This document shows, piece by piece, positions 42,603 to 51,739 of a DNA stretch of 64,000 nt. Every line of letters begins with the position of its first letter. Position 1 is the stretch's first letter. The position numbers and the translations under genes are program-made. This stretch comes from an uncultured Roseburia sp. (lineage in GTDB: Bacteria; Bacillota; Clostridia; Lachnospirales; Lachnospiraceae): assembly GCA_944380515.1 (NCBI GenBank), contig CALWHT010000038.1:62001-126000 (forward strand). Reading direction: 5' to 3'. Below the pieces are notes generated by a model. That model searched no databases and was not told the DNA's origin. It was given only the letters and a program-made list of their open reading frames with translations.

Positions 42603-43475
42603 ATGAGAACACATGTAGCGGTACAAAAAAGAAGAAAACACTATACCGTGGGCGGCATTATCTGGCTGTTCGTGGAGTACGCATCGCTGATTTTCTTCGG
42701 CTTTTGCGCGGTGCTCCCGGTAGTATCCTGTGTCATTACGGCATTTAAGACAGAGGAGGAATATCAGAGCACGAATGTTATGACCCTGCCGGAGAGCTGG
42801 CTGAATTTTGATAATTTTATCAGGGCATTTGAGACGGCGGATATGGGGCGTGCATTTTTAAACTCCTTAATCGTCATGGTATCCGTACTGTTGATTTCCA
42901 TTATCATCGGTACGCAGCTTGCCTATGTATTGAACCGTTTTCAGTTTCCGGGAAACGGACTGATCCGTAATCTGTTCCTGTTTGCGTCCCTGCTTCCGGC
43001 GGTTGCGATGCAGGTAACGGTTTATAACATCATGACAGCCCTTGGGTTTGTCAATCATCTTTACGGCTATATCATCATGATGTGCGGAACTGACGTTATT
43101 TCCATTTACATATTCATTCAGTTTATGGAGAACATACCGACTTCGCTTGACGAATCCGCGATTATCGACGGCGCGTCTTACTGGACGATTTACTGGAAGA
43201 TCATGCTTCCGCTGTTGAAACCGGCGATTGTGACTTCCTGTATCTTAAAGGGTGTGGGTGTGTACAACGAATACTACTGTGCAAACCTGTACCTTCAGAG
43301 ACCGGAGCTGCACACGATAGCGACCTCGCTGTACACCTTCGTCGGCCCGATGGGAAGCCAGTATAACCTGATTTGCGCGGGTGTTATCATCTCCCTGCTT
43401 CCGGCACTGATTGTATTTATTCTCTGCCAGAAACAGATTTACAGCGGCATCGCGGCCGGTGCGGTTAAGGGTTAA
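42603..43475 (+). CDS. Mannooligosaccharide ABC permease 2
   Basis: 290-aa MalG-type subunit, six membrane segments, EAA loop NIPTSLDESAIIDGASYWTI, C-terminus IAAGAVKG. It begins three bases after permease 1 with AAAGGGG in the end of that gene as ribosome site. It completes the channel for the lipoprotein at 39962; an ATPase must come from elsewhere in the genome. Confidence 0.93.
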   Translation: MRTHVAVQKRRKHYTVGGIIWLFVEYASLIFFGFCAVLPVVSCVITAFKTEEEYQSTNVMTLPESWLNFDNFIRAFETADMGRAFLNSLIVMVSVLLISIIIGTQLAYVLNRFQFPGNGLIRNLFLFASLLPAVAMQVTVYNIMTALGFVNHLYGYIIMMCGTDVISIYIFIQFMENIPTSLDESAIIDGASYWTIYWKIMLPLLKPAIVTSCILKGVGVYNEYYCANLYLQRPELHTIATSLYTFVGPMGSQYNLICAGVIISLLPALIVFILCQKQIYSGIAAGAVKG

Positions 43476-43504
43476 ATGAATAACAGAAAAAGAGGATTAC
43501 GGCA

Positions 43505-44740
43505 ATGAATAGTCTTTTACAACTTGCAGAGGAAACAAAAAAGGAGTTGCTGTACCATATTATTCCCTTTTGGATGAGCCTTCGGGACGAGCGGTACGGG
43601 GGATATTACGGATGGCTTTCCTATGATTTAAAGCTTGATAAGCAGGCGGAAAAGGGCTGTATCTTAAACAGCCGCATCACCTGGTTTTTTGCCAATGCCT
43701 ATATGCTTTACAAGGACGGCGGCATCACCGGGGAGGAATGTCAGGCGGCGGGCTACAGTCCCGAGCGCCTGCTCGAGGAGGCAAAGCACGGGTATGCATT
43801 TCTGACGGAGCATTGCATCGACAGGGAAAACGGCGGGATTTACTGGTCCTTAAATTACGACGGGACACCGCTTGATACGACAAAGCATACCTACAATCAG
43901 GCGTTTTGTATTTATGCGCTGTCCTCCTATTATGAGGCGTCGGGAGAGAAAGAGGCGCTTGCGCTTGCGCTGGAGCTGTTTGACATCATTGAAAAACGCT
44001 GTACGGATGAGGTCGGATATCTTGAAGCGTTTACAAGAGACTTTCGGCCCGAATCCAACGAGAAGCTTTCGGAGAACGGAGTGCTTGCCGATAAGACCAT
44101 GAATACGCTGCTTCATGTATTTGAAGCGTACACGGAGCTGTACCGGGTATCCGGAGAGCCAAAGGTCAGAGAGCGCCTTACCTGGATGCTTGGGATTTTT
44201 GCGGAAAAGGTGTACAATCCGGCGAAGCACCGTCAGGAGGTGTTCTTTGACGCGCAGTACCGCACGATTCTCGATTTACATTCCTACGGACATGACATTG
44301 AGACGGCGTGGCTGATGGATAGAGGTCTTGACGTTTTGGATGAGACGGCATGGCGGGAGCGGATGTCTCCGATCACCGCGGACCTTGTTGCAGAGGTGTA
44401 CCGCACGGCGTTTAACGGTGAGTCGTTTGCCAACGAGTGCGAGAAGGGCGTCGTGAATACGCACCGTATCTGGTGGGTGCAGGCGGAAGCGCTGGTAGGC
44501 TTTTTGAACGCCTGGCAGAGGATGCCGGAGCATGAGGAGTATTTAAAGGCGGCGCTTTGCCAGTGGGAATTTATCAAAAAATATGTCATCGACGGCCGCG
44601 ACGGCTCCGAGTGGTTCTGGGAGGTAAACGAGGACGGAAGCCCGATTCTTGGGCGGCCCATCGTAGAGCCCTGGAAATGCCCGTATCATAACGGACGGAT
44701 GTGCATAGAGGTCATCAGACGGGCCTCTGCAAACTTATGA
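43505..44740 (+). CDS. Mannobiose/cellobiose 2-epimerase (AGE family)
   Basis: 411-aa (alpha/alpha)6-barrel epimerase that changes the reducing-end mannose of mannobiose to glucose. Characteristic stretches: ILNSRITWFFANAY, TKHTYNQAFCIYALSSYY, SYGHDIETAWLMDR, and EKGVVNTHRIWWVQAEALVG with catalytic His residues. Here it makes mannosyl-glucose, the substrate of the GH130_1 enzyme encoded next. It sits 29 bases after the permease with GAGG upstream of the ATG. Confidence 0.93.
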   Translation: MNSLLQLAEETKKELLYHIIPFWMSLRDERYGGYYGWLSYDLKLDKQAEKGCILNSRITWFFANAYMLYKDGGITGEECQAAGYSPERLLEEAKHGYAFLTEHCIDRENGGIYWSLNYDGTPLDTTKHTYNQAFCIYALSSYYEASGEKEALALALELFDIIEKRCTDEVGYLEAFTRDFRPESNEKLSENGVLADKTMNTLLHVFEAYTELYRVSGEPKVRERLTWMLGIFAEKVYNPAKHRQEVFFDAQYRTILDLHSYGHDIETAWLMDRGLDVLDETAWRERMSPITADLVAEVYRTAFNGESFANECEKGVVNTHRIWWVQAEALVGFLNAWQRMPEHEEYLKAALCQWEFIKKYVIDGRDGSEWFWEVNEDGSPILGRPIVEPWKCPYHNGRMCIEVIRRASANL

Positions 44741-44764
44741 AAATCAGACAGGATGGTGAAACAT

Positions 44765-45943
44765 ATGCTGCATGAAAGATATTATGTGGAAAAAGCAAAG
44801 CAGGAAAAGCTGCTGGAAAGAAAAAATGTAAAATCCGATTTTTATAACGGCGTGTTTGAACGGTACGAATATCCGGTGCTGACCAGGGAGCATATCCCGC
44901 TGACCTGGCGGTATGATTTAAATCCCGCGACAAATCCTTATTTTATGGAGCGCCTTGGCATTAACGCGGTGATGAATTCCGGAGCGATTGAGCTGAACGG
45001 AAAATACTACCTGGTTGCGAGAATCGAGGGGAATGACAGAAAATCCTTTTTCGGCGTGGCGGAGAGTGACAACGGAATCGACGGCTTCCGCTTCTGGGAT
45101 TATCCGGTAGAGCTTCCGGATACCTGCCCGGAGGAGACGAATGTCTATGATATGCGGTTGACGAAGCATGAGGACGGTTATATCTACGGTGTGTTCTGCT
45201 CCGAGAGCAAGGATAAAAGTGTGAATGACCTGTCGGCGGCGGTGGCGGCGGCAGGAATCGTGCGCACGAAGGACTTAAAAAACTGGGAGCGTCTGCCGAA
45301 CCTTGTGACGCTTCATTCACCGCAGCAGAGAAACGTCGTGCTTCATCCGGAATTTGTGAACGGGAAGTATGCGTTTTATACCAGACCGATGGATGATTTC
45401 ATCGACACGGGTTCGGGCGGCGGCATCGGTTTCGGACTTTGCGACGATATTACGCACGCGGTGATTGACGAAGAAAAAATGACGAGCCTGCGTAAGTATC
45501 ATACCATCACCGAGGCGAAGAACGGCGCCGGAGCGACGCCGATAAAAACGGAGCGGGGCTGGATCCATATCGCCCACGGCGTCAGAAACACGGCGGCGGG
45601 ACTGCGCTATGTCATCTATGCGTTTGCAACGGATTTAAACGACCCGTCGCAGGTGATCGCGGAGCCGTCCGGTCTTTTGATCGGGCCGAGGGAGGCAGAG
45701 AGAGTCGGTGACGTCAGCAATGTCGTATTCACCAACGGCGCGATCGTCAACGAAAAGAATGAGGTATTTATTTATTATGCATCCTCCGATACCAGGATGC
45801 ACGTGGCGACGACAACGCTGGAGCGATTGGTGGATTATGTATTTTCCACGCCGGAGGATCCGGGACGCAGCGCGACCTGCGTGCAGCAGAGGTGCGATCT
45901 GATTCGAAGGAATCTGGAGTTTTTAAAAGGAGAGGAAAAATAA
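44765..45943 (+). CDS. GH130 subfamily 1, 4-O-beta-mannosyl-glucose phosphorylase
   Basis: 392-aa phosphorylase splitting mannosyl-beta-1,4-glucose with phosphate into mannose-1-phosphate and glucose. Subfamily 1 hallmarks: [26 protein letters not shown] region, [26 protein letters not shown] with the catalytic Asp, [13 protein letters not shown] and [13 protein letters not shown] 44765 follows AGGATGGTG; an in-frame ATG at 44753 is possible. Encoded directly after the epimerase that makes its substrate. Confidence 0.93.
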   Translation: MLHERYYVEKAKQEKLLERKNVKSDFYNGVFERYEYPVLTREHIPLTWRYDLNPATNPYFMERLGINAVMNSGAIELNGKYYLVARIEGNDRKSFFGVAESDNGIDGFRFWDYPVELPDTCPEETNVYDMRLTKHEDGYIYGVFCSESKDKSVNDLSAAVAAAGIVRTKDLKNWERLPNLVTLHSPQQRNVVLHPEFVNGKYAFYTRPMDDFIDTGSGGGIGFGLCDDITHAVIDEEKMTSLRKYHTITEAKNGAGATPIKTERGWIHIAHGVRNTAAGLRYVIYAFATDLNDPSQVIAEPSGLLIGPREAERVGDVSNVVFTNGAIVNEKNEVFIYYASSDTRMHVATTTLERLVDYVFSTPEDPGRSATCVQQRCDLIRRNLEFLKGEEK

Positions 45944-45980
45944 AAAATGCCGCTTAAGCTGCGGCGGAAAGAGGAAGAAC

Positions 45981-47003
45981 ATGAGTAAGTATACAATGGT
46001 GAGCCCCAAGGTGCCGAATGTGCCGTGGCAGGAGCGTCCCGAAAATCTGAGCGGGGCGCCGGTATGGAGATATAAGGAGAACCCGATCATCGGACGCAAT
46101 CCGGTAAAAGGCGTTGCAAGAATTTTCAACAGTGCGGTAATGCCTTACGGCGACGGCTTTATCGGCGTGTTCCGCGGGGAGCAGACGAACGGGATTCCCT
46201 ATATTTATCTGGGAAGAAGCGAGGATGCGATTCACTGGAATTTTGAGGAAAATAAAATTGATTTCGTGGATGAGGAAGGAAAGCCGTTTATGCCGGTATA
46301 TGCCTACGACCCGCGTCTGGTGAAGGTGGAGGACACCTACTATATCATCTGGTGCCAGGATTTCTACGGAGCGGCGATCGGAATGGCAAAAACGACGGAT
46401 TTTAAGACCTTTACGAGAATCGAGAATCCGTTCCTTCCGTTTAACAGGAACGCGGTATTGTTCCCGCGCAAAATCCACGGAAACTATATGCTGCTTTCCC
46501 GTCCTTCCGACAGCGGACACACGCCGTTTGGCGATATTTTCTTAAGTGAGAGCCCGGATTTGGTGTACTGGGGCAAGCACAGACATGTGATGGGCAAGAG
46601 CTCGGAATGGTGGGAATCGTTAAAAATCGGCGGCGGTGCAGCTCCGATTGAGACCTCCGAGGGCTGGCTTTTGTTCTACCACGGGGTAAGCGGAACCTGC
46701 AACGGCTATGTGTACTCCATCGGCGGTGCGATTTTGGATATCGACAATCCTTCAATCGTAAAATACCGCTGTGAGACATTTCTGCTCACGCCGGAAGAAT
46801 GGTATGAGGAGCGCGGCTTTGTGCCGAACGTCTGCTTCCCGTGCGCAACGATCCATGATTCAGAAACAGGAAGAATCGCCATTTATTACGGCGCTGCCGA
46901 CAGCTATGTAGGGCTTGCGTTTACAGAGCTGGACGATATCATTGATTATATCAAAGAGCACAGTGTTGTGACCGCTGCGGACACGGAGATTGGAAGACGT
47001 TAA
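45981..47003 (+). CDS. GH130 subfamily 2, beta-1,4-mannooligosaccharide phosphorylase
   Basis: 340-aa enzyme releasing mannose-1-phosphate from the non-reducing end of mannooligosaccharides. Motifs: RIFNSAVMPYGDGFIGVFRGE, YAYDPRLVKVEDTYYIIWCQ with the catalytic Asp, FNRNAVLFPRKI and KIGGGAAPIETSEGWLLFYH. It is shorter than the subfamily 1 neighbour, as expected. AGAGGAAG precedes the ATG. A short GCCGC/GCGGC hairpin lies between the two GH130 genes. Confidence 0.92.
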   Translation: MSKYTMVSPKVPNVPWQERPENLSGAPVWRYKENPIIGRNPVKGVARIFNSAVMPYGDGFIGVFRGEQTNGIPYIYLGRSEDAIHWNFEENKIDFVDEEGKPFMPVYAYDPRLVKVEDTYYIIWCQDFYGAAIGMAKTTDFKTFTRIENPFLPFNRNAVLFPRKIHGNYMLLSRPSDSGHTPFGDIFLSESPDLVYWGKHRHVMGKSSEWWESLKIGGGAAPIETSEGWLLFYHGVSGTCNGYVYSIGGAILDIDNPSIVKYRCETFLLTPEEWYEERGFVPNVCFPCATIHDSETGRIAIYYGAADSYVGLAFTELDDIIDYIKEHSVVTAADTEIGRR

Positions 47004-47040
47004 ATAGCCTTCTTACTATATTTGATCATATAAATTCACG

Positions 47041-47084
47041 CATGACAGGGCTGCTGCAGGTTATTTTGCGGTAGCCCTGTCATG
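47041..47084 (+). terminator. Hairpin between GH130 and esterase genes
   Basis: CATGACAGGGCT and AGCCCTGTCATG form a 12-bp stem around ~20 bases, followed only by TTT. Likely an attenuator or processing site dividing the operon. Confidence 0.55.
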
Positions 47085-47101
47085 TTTCGGAGGGAAGATT
47101 C

Positions 47102-48163
47102 ATGTTAGTATTACCGAATCAAAAGGAGCTGCAATACAGCGGGAGGATTGATTTTGAGGATCCGCTTGCGCCTGTCCTGATTTATGCGTGCAGCTCCGTA
47201 AAAATAAGATTTACAGGCACATCAGTAAAGACGGTCATCGAGAATCATCACGCCTACTGGACCAACCGGCTCGGATATATCCTGGACGGGGAGCAGGGCT
47301 GCTTCGTGCTGCCGGACGCGGAGGGGAAACAGGTGTATACGCTCGCGGAAAATCTGGCAGAGGGAGAGCATGAGCTGCTTTTGTTTAAACGGATGGATTC
47401 CTGCCATACGATTACCTTTTTCGGATTTGAGCTGGATGAGGGGGCAAAGGTGCTTGCGCTGCCGCAAAAGCCGTCCCGCAGGATGGAGTTTTTTGGTGAC
47501 AGCGTTTCCTGCGGAGAGGTTTCCGAGGCGGTCGCGTACGCAGGGAAGGAGGACCCGGAGCATGACGGGGAATATTCCAACAGCTGGTATTCCTATGCAT
47601 GGATGACGGCGCGCAGACTCGGCGCGGAAATTCACGATACCTCACAGGGGGGAATCGCCCTGTTAAGCGGAACCGGCTGGTTTGCGGCGCCCGGATATCT
47701 GGGAATGGAAGACTGTTATGATAAGCTGGAATACAATCCTGATTTGGGAGTGACAAAGCAGTGGGATTTTTCAAAATATACCCCGCAGGTGGTCGTGGTG
47801 GCAATCGGACAGAATGACAACCATCCCGAGGATTATATGGCGGAAAATTATGACGGCGAAAAGGCTGTATACTGGCGGAAACATTACCGGATGTTTATCG
47901 AGCGCCTTATGGAGCTTTACCCGGGAGCGCAGATCATTCTTGCGACGACGATTCTGGAGCACGACGCGTCCTGGGACAGGGCGATTGGGGAGGTATGCAA
48001 AGAAATCGGAAGCGGCAGGGTACATCATTTTCTGTACAGCAAAAACGGCTGCGGTACGCCGGGGCATATCCGTATTCCCGAGGCCAGGCAGATGGCGGAA
48101 GAACTGACAGGATTTATCGAGACGCTCGGAGACGGGATTTGGGCAGAGGAAAAAGGAGAATAG
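47102..48163 (+). CDS. CE2-family acetyl mannan esterase
   Basis: 353-aa cytoplasmic esterase. An N-terminal jelly-roll (about 10-115; GRIDFEDPLAPVLIYACSS) is followed by an SGNH hydrolase with catalytic Ser ~134 in FFGDSVSCGE, the AIGQNDNH block and His ~322 in GTPGHIRIPEA. This two-domain order is CE2. In Roseburia a CE2 enzyme works with a CE17 enzyme to remove all acetyl groups from mannooligosaccharides; the CE17-like gene follows here directly. GGAGGGAAG precedes the ATG. Confidence 0.88.
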   Translation: MLVLPNQKELQYSGRIDFEDPLAPVLIYACSSVKIRFTGTSVKTVIENHHAYWTNRLGYILDGEQGCFVLPDAEGKQVYTLAENLAEGEHELLLFKRMDSCHTITFFGFELDEGAKVLALPQKPSRRMEFFGDSVSCGEVSEAVAYAGKEDPEHDGEYSNSWYSYAWMTARRLGAEIHDTSQGGIALLSGTGWFAAPGYLGMEDCYDKLEYNPDLGVTKQWDFSKYTPQVVVVAIGQNDNHPEDYMAENYDGEKAVYWRKHYRMFIERLMELYPGAQIILATTILEHDASWDRAIGEVCKEIGSGRVHHFLYSKNGCGTPGHIRIPEARQMAEELTGFIETLGDGIWAEEKGE

Positions 48164-48165
48164 AG

Positions 48166-49284
48166 ATGGAGTATCGGATTGATTATGAACGTGGAATCGC
48201 AAACAGAGGAAATCTTTTCCGGCTGAAGCGGCTGATGGAACGGGCAGAGCGGGGAGAGGAAGTAAGGATTGGCTTTATCGGCGGCTCCATCACGCAGGGG
48301 AGCCTGGCGACCAGCCCCGAGCTGTGCTATGCTCACCGGGTCTATGAATGGTGGGAAAAGACATTTCCGCAGGCCAAGTTTACTTATATCAATGCCGGCA
48401 TCGGAGGGACGACCTCGCAGTTCGGCGCTGCCCGCGTGGAGGACGATTTGCTTTCAAAGGAGCCGGATTTTGTTTTGATCGAATTTTCCGTCAATGACGA
48501 GAGCACGGAGCATTTCATGGAGACCTATGAGGGGCTGGTGCGCAGGGTCTATCTGTCGCAGAAGAAACCGGCGGTGCTTCTGGCGCACAACGTTTATTAT
48601 CACAACGGGGCGAATGCGCAGGTGATGCACGGGCGGATTGCAAGGCACTATGACCTGCCCTCGGTCAGCATGCAGAGCAGCATCTATCCGGAGGTTGTGG
48701 CGGGACATATCGAAAACAGGACAATCACGCCGGACGATTTGCACCCGAACGATGAGGGGCATGCGCTTGTGGCGTCTGTCATCACTTATTTTCTGGAAAA
48801 GGTGCGCGGGGAAGGAACGACGGGCGAAACTGAGCCGGCATGCCCGCAGCCTCTGACGGAAAACGCCTACGAATGTTCTGACCGTTACCGCAATGACAAT
48901 TCCGCGCCGAAGCTTTCCGGCTTTACGGCGGATTTAAGCCCGCAGCGGGATATTACGGACTGCTTTAAGCGAGGCTGGATTGCTTCGGAAAAAGGAGACG
49001 CCATTACGTTTTCGGTGCGGGGAAGCGGAATTGCCGTTCAGTACCGCAAATCCGTAAAACTGCCTGCCCCGGTTGCCGAAGTCGTCGTGGACGGCGATGA
49101 CGCCCATGCCATGAGGCTGGATGCAAACTTTGACGAGACCTGGGGAGATAAGCTGGAGCTTGACACTGTTTTGGAGCACGGGGAATATAAGGAGCACGAG
49201 GTTGAGGTGCGTCTGATCGAGACGCATGAAAATGACGCGGTTCCGTTTTATCTTGTTTCCGTGATTGGCTCCGCGCGGCCGTAA
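48166..49284 (+). CDS. CE17-like acetyl mannan esterase with C-terminal CBM35-like domain
   Basis: 372 aa. SGNH hydrolase domain first (Ser ~41 in GFIGGSITQGS, Gly/Asn blocks NAGIGGTTSQFG and EFSVNDES, Asp-His in PDDLHPNDEGH ~189-199), then a beta domain (about 235-372; SGFTADLSPQRDITDCFKRG) like the CBM35 seen in Roseburia CE17. It has no signal peptide and is thus cytoplasmic. The start at 48166 has AAGGAG upstream and lies two bases after the CE2 stop. It probably removes 2-O-acetyl groups that CE2 does not. Confidence 0.87.
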   Translation: MEYRIDYERGIANRGNLFRLKRLMERAERGEEVRIGFIGGSITQGSLATSPELCYAHRVYEWWEKTFPQAKFTYINAGIGGTTSQFGAARVEDDLLSKEPDFVLIEFSVNDESTEHFMETYEGLVRRVYLSQKKPAVLLAHNVYYHNGANAQVMHGRIARHYDLPSVSMQSSIYPEVVAGHIENRTITPDDLHPNDEGHALVASVITYFLEKVRGEGTTGETEPACPQPLTENAYECSDRYRNDNSAPKLSGFTADLSPQRDITDCFKRGWIASEKGDAITFSVRGSGIAVQYRKSVKLPAPVAEVVVDGDDAHAMRLDANFDETWGDKLELDTVLEHGEYKEHEVEVRLIETHENDAVPFYLVSVIGSARP

Positions 49285-49341
49285 AGGTGGAGTGTCGGAA
49301 ATCTGTGATTTGTGGAATATTTACAGGAAGGGAGAAGGAAC

Positions 49342-51651
49342 ATGTTTCGAGATGATTTTGTCTGGGGCGTGGCAAGCAGCGCCTATCAGGTGGAGGGGAG
49401 CGACCCTGCGGACGGCAGGGGCAAGACGGTCTGGGACGCGTTTACGGAGGACGGGAGGATATTTGAGGGGCAGAACGCCTATACGAGCTGTGACCACCTG
49501 CACCGTTACCGGGACGATTACGCGCTTATGAGAAACCTTGGCATTAAGGCATACCGTTTCTCTTTAAACTGGGCGCGGATTCTGCCCGAGGGAACCGGGA
49601 AGGTCAATGAAAAGGCCGTTGCCATGTACCGTGATATGATTCTGGCGATGAAGGAAAACGGGATTACGCCCTATCTTACGCTGTTTCACTGGGAGTTCCC
49701 GCTGGCGCTTTATGAGCGGGGCGGCTGGCTGAATCCTGATGTTGTGGAGTGGTTCGGAGAATACGCGAAGGTGGTGGCGGAGCGCTTTTCCGATCTTTGC
49801 GAATACTTTATTACCATCAATGAGCCGCAGTGCGTTGTCGGTCTCGGGCATTTGAGCGGCGTGCACGCGCCGGGACTTAAGCTTTCCGTGCGGGAGACCT
49901 TTCAGGTTGCCCATAATCTGTTAAAGGCGCACGGACAGGCGGTCAAAAGTCTGCGCAAATACGCAGTGCGCCCGATTCAAATCGGTTATGCGCCGACGGG
50001 CGGCGTGGCCTATCCCTACACGGACGCGCCCGAGGATATCGAGGCTGCAAAAAAGGTATATTTCGGGTTTTATAATCCGATGAGTAATTGGAGCTGGAAT
50101 GTGGCGTGGTTTTCGGACCCGGTCTTTCTGGGACATTACCCGAAGGAGGGGCTTTTAAAGTTTGCGGAATATCTGCCTGAAATTACCCCGGAGGATATGG
50201 AACTGATTCATCAGCCGCTGGACTTTATGGGACAGAATATATATAATGGTTACTATGTACGGGCGGGCAAAGACGGAGAGCCGGAATTTGTCAGCCGTGC
50301 GCCGGGATTTCCGAAGACGGCGGCGGACTGGCCCGTCACGCCGGAGGCATTTTACTACGGCATCAAATTTTTAACGGAGCGCTATCCGCTGCCGCTTTAT
50401 ATTACGGAAAACGGAATGTCCTGCCATGACAATGTCGCTGCTGACGGCAGGGTGCATGATGCGGACCGTATTACGTTTTTGGATTCCTATATCGGGGCCA
50501 TGCAGCGCGCGTGCAGCGAGGGGGCCGATGTGCGGGGATATTTCCTGTGGACCTTTCTGGATAATTTCGAGTGGTCCGACGGCTACCGGCAGCGGTTTGG
50601 AATCATTTATGTGGATTTTGCGACGCAAAAGCGAATTGTGAAGGATTCTGCGTTCTGGTATCAGAAAATCATTGAGACGAATGGAGAAAGTTTAAGTATG
50701 AATCAGTCAAACAGAGAAATTTTATTCCTCAATCCGGTCTGCACGCACAATATCTGGGGCGGAACAAGACTGCGGGAGGAGTTCGGCTACCCGGTGGAAG
50801 GGGACGACATCGGCGAGTGCTGGGGCATTTCCGCTCATCCGAACGGGGATGGAACCGTCCGTGAGGGAGCGTTTGCCGGAAAGAAGCTGTCCTGGGTATG
50901 GGAAAATCATCCCGAGGTATTCGGTAACCTGGCGTATGACCGTTTCCCGCTTTTGACCAAAATTATCGACGCGAGAGACGATCTGAGCATTCAGGTGCAT
51001 CCCGATGATGCCTATGCGAAGGAACACGAGAACGGCTCCTTCGGCAAGACGGAATGCTGGTATATCATGGACGCGCCCGAGGGAGCGGCGCTTGTGATCG
51101 GACACAACGCGAAGACCAGGGAAGAACTTTCGGATATGATACATCAGGGCAGATGGAAGGAATTTATCCGTGAGCTTCCGGTGAAAAAGGGAGATTTTAT
51201 CCAGATTGACCCCGGGACAGTTCACGCCATCAAGGGCGGACTGCTGATTTTGGAGACGCAGCAGAACAGCGACATTACCTACCGTGTTTATGATTATGAC
51301 AGGCTTTCCGGCGGAAAACCGAGAGAGCTGCATGTGGAAAAGAGTATCGACGTGATTACGGTTCCGGCAAAATCCGCTGCCGACAGTGTGAAGTCTGCTC
51401 TGGGGCTTCCGGTGAATCAGCTGAATGAGCTGTATTCCTGCGGCTATTACACGATTTTTAAGGTTGATGTGGACGGAAAGCTGTCGTTTGCGCAGGACTA
51501 TCCGTTTCTGCTCTGTTCGGTGCTCGAGGGTGACGGCATCGTAAACAGCCACCCGGTGAAAAAAGGCGACCATTTTATTTTACCGAAGGATTTCGGGGAG
51601 GTTGAAATGCAGGGTGCGATGAGCCTTATTTTATCGACCGTGCAGGCATAG
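49342..51651 (+). CDS. GH1 beta-glucosidase fused to mannose-6-phosphate isomerase
   Basis: 769-aa two-enzyme protein. Residues 1-452 are a complete GH1 barrel: DFVWGVASSAYQVEG, acid/base Glu ~161 in ITINEP, nucleophile Glu ~356 in YITENG and FLWTFLDNFEWSDGY. Residues 453-769 are a complete type I phosphomannose isomerase: LNPVCTHNIWGGTRL, metal ligands near 553 (QVHPDD), 571 (TECWY) and 628 (GTVHAI). The ManA part begins with its own Met (ATG 50698), with GGAG 11 bases before it, and the frame shifted by one base has a TAA at 50693-50695. So this may be a recent fusion by a one-base indel, or a sequence error joining two genes. Function: removes glucose from glucomannan fragments; turns mannose-6-phosphate to fructose-6-phosphate. 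Confidence 0.88.
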   Translation: MFRDDFVWGVASSAYQVEGSDPADGRGKTVWDAFTEDGRIFEGQNAYTSCDHLHRYRDDYALMRNLGIKAYRFSLNWARILPEGTGKVNEKAVAMYRDMILAMKENGITPYLTLFHWEFPLALYERGGWLNPDVVEWFGEYAKVVAERFSDLCEYFITINEPQCVVGLGHLSGVHAPGLKLSVRETFQVAHNLLKAHGQAVKSLRKYAVRPIQIGYAPTGGVAYPYTDAPEDIEAAKKVYFGFYNPMSNWSWNVAWFSDPVFLGHYPKEGLLKFAEYLPEITPEDMELIHQPLDFMGQNIYNGYYVRAGKDGEPEFVSRAPGFPKTAADWPVTPEAFYYGIKFLTERYPLPLYITENGMSCHDNVAADGRVHDADRITFLDSYIGAMQRACSEGADVRGYFLWTFLDNFEWSDGYRQRFGIIYVDFATQKRIVKDSAFWYQKIIETNGESLSMNQSNREILFLNPVCTHNIWGGTRLREEFGYPVEGDDIGECWGISAHPNGDGTVREGAFAGKKLSWVWENHPEVFGNLAYDRFPLLTKIIDARDDLSIQVHPDDAYAKEHENGSFGKTECWYIMDAPEGAALVIGHNAKTREELSDMIHQGRWKEFIRELPVKKGDFIQIDPGTVHAIKGGLLILETQQNSDITYRVYDYDRLSGGKPRELHVEKSIDVITVPAKSAADSVKSALGLPVNQLNELYSCGYYTIFKVDVDGKLSFAQDYPFLLCSVLEGDGIVNSHPVKKGDHFILPKDFGEVEMQGAMSLILSTVQA

Positions 51652-51653
51652 GC

Positions 51654-51680
51654 GAGCAAAGTGCTCTTTTCACTTTGCTC
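51654..51680 (+). terminator. Hairpin closing the mannan operon
   Basis: GAGCAAAGTG and CACTTTGCTC with a seven-base loop directly after the stop codon. There is no T run downstream, so termination efficiency is doubtful. Confidence 0.5.
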
Positions 51681-51709
51681 TGGAAAAAAGAGACCGCGTT
51701 TGCTATAAT
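51681..51709 (+). promoter_or_regulatory. Promoter of the nagZ-like gene
   Basis: Extended -10 TGCTATAAT (51701-51709) with a weak -35 TGGAAA 17 bases upstream. Confidence 0.6.
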
Positions 51710-51739
51710 GTCTAAAAAAGCAGTACAAGAGGAAAGAGA

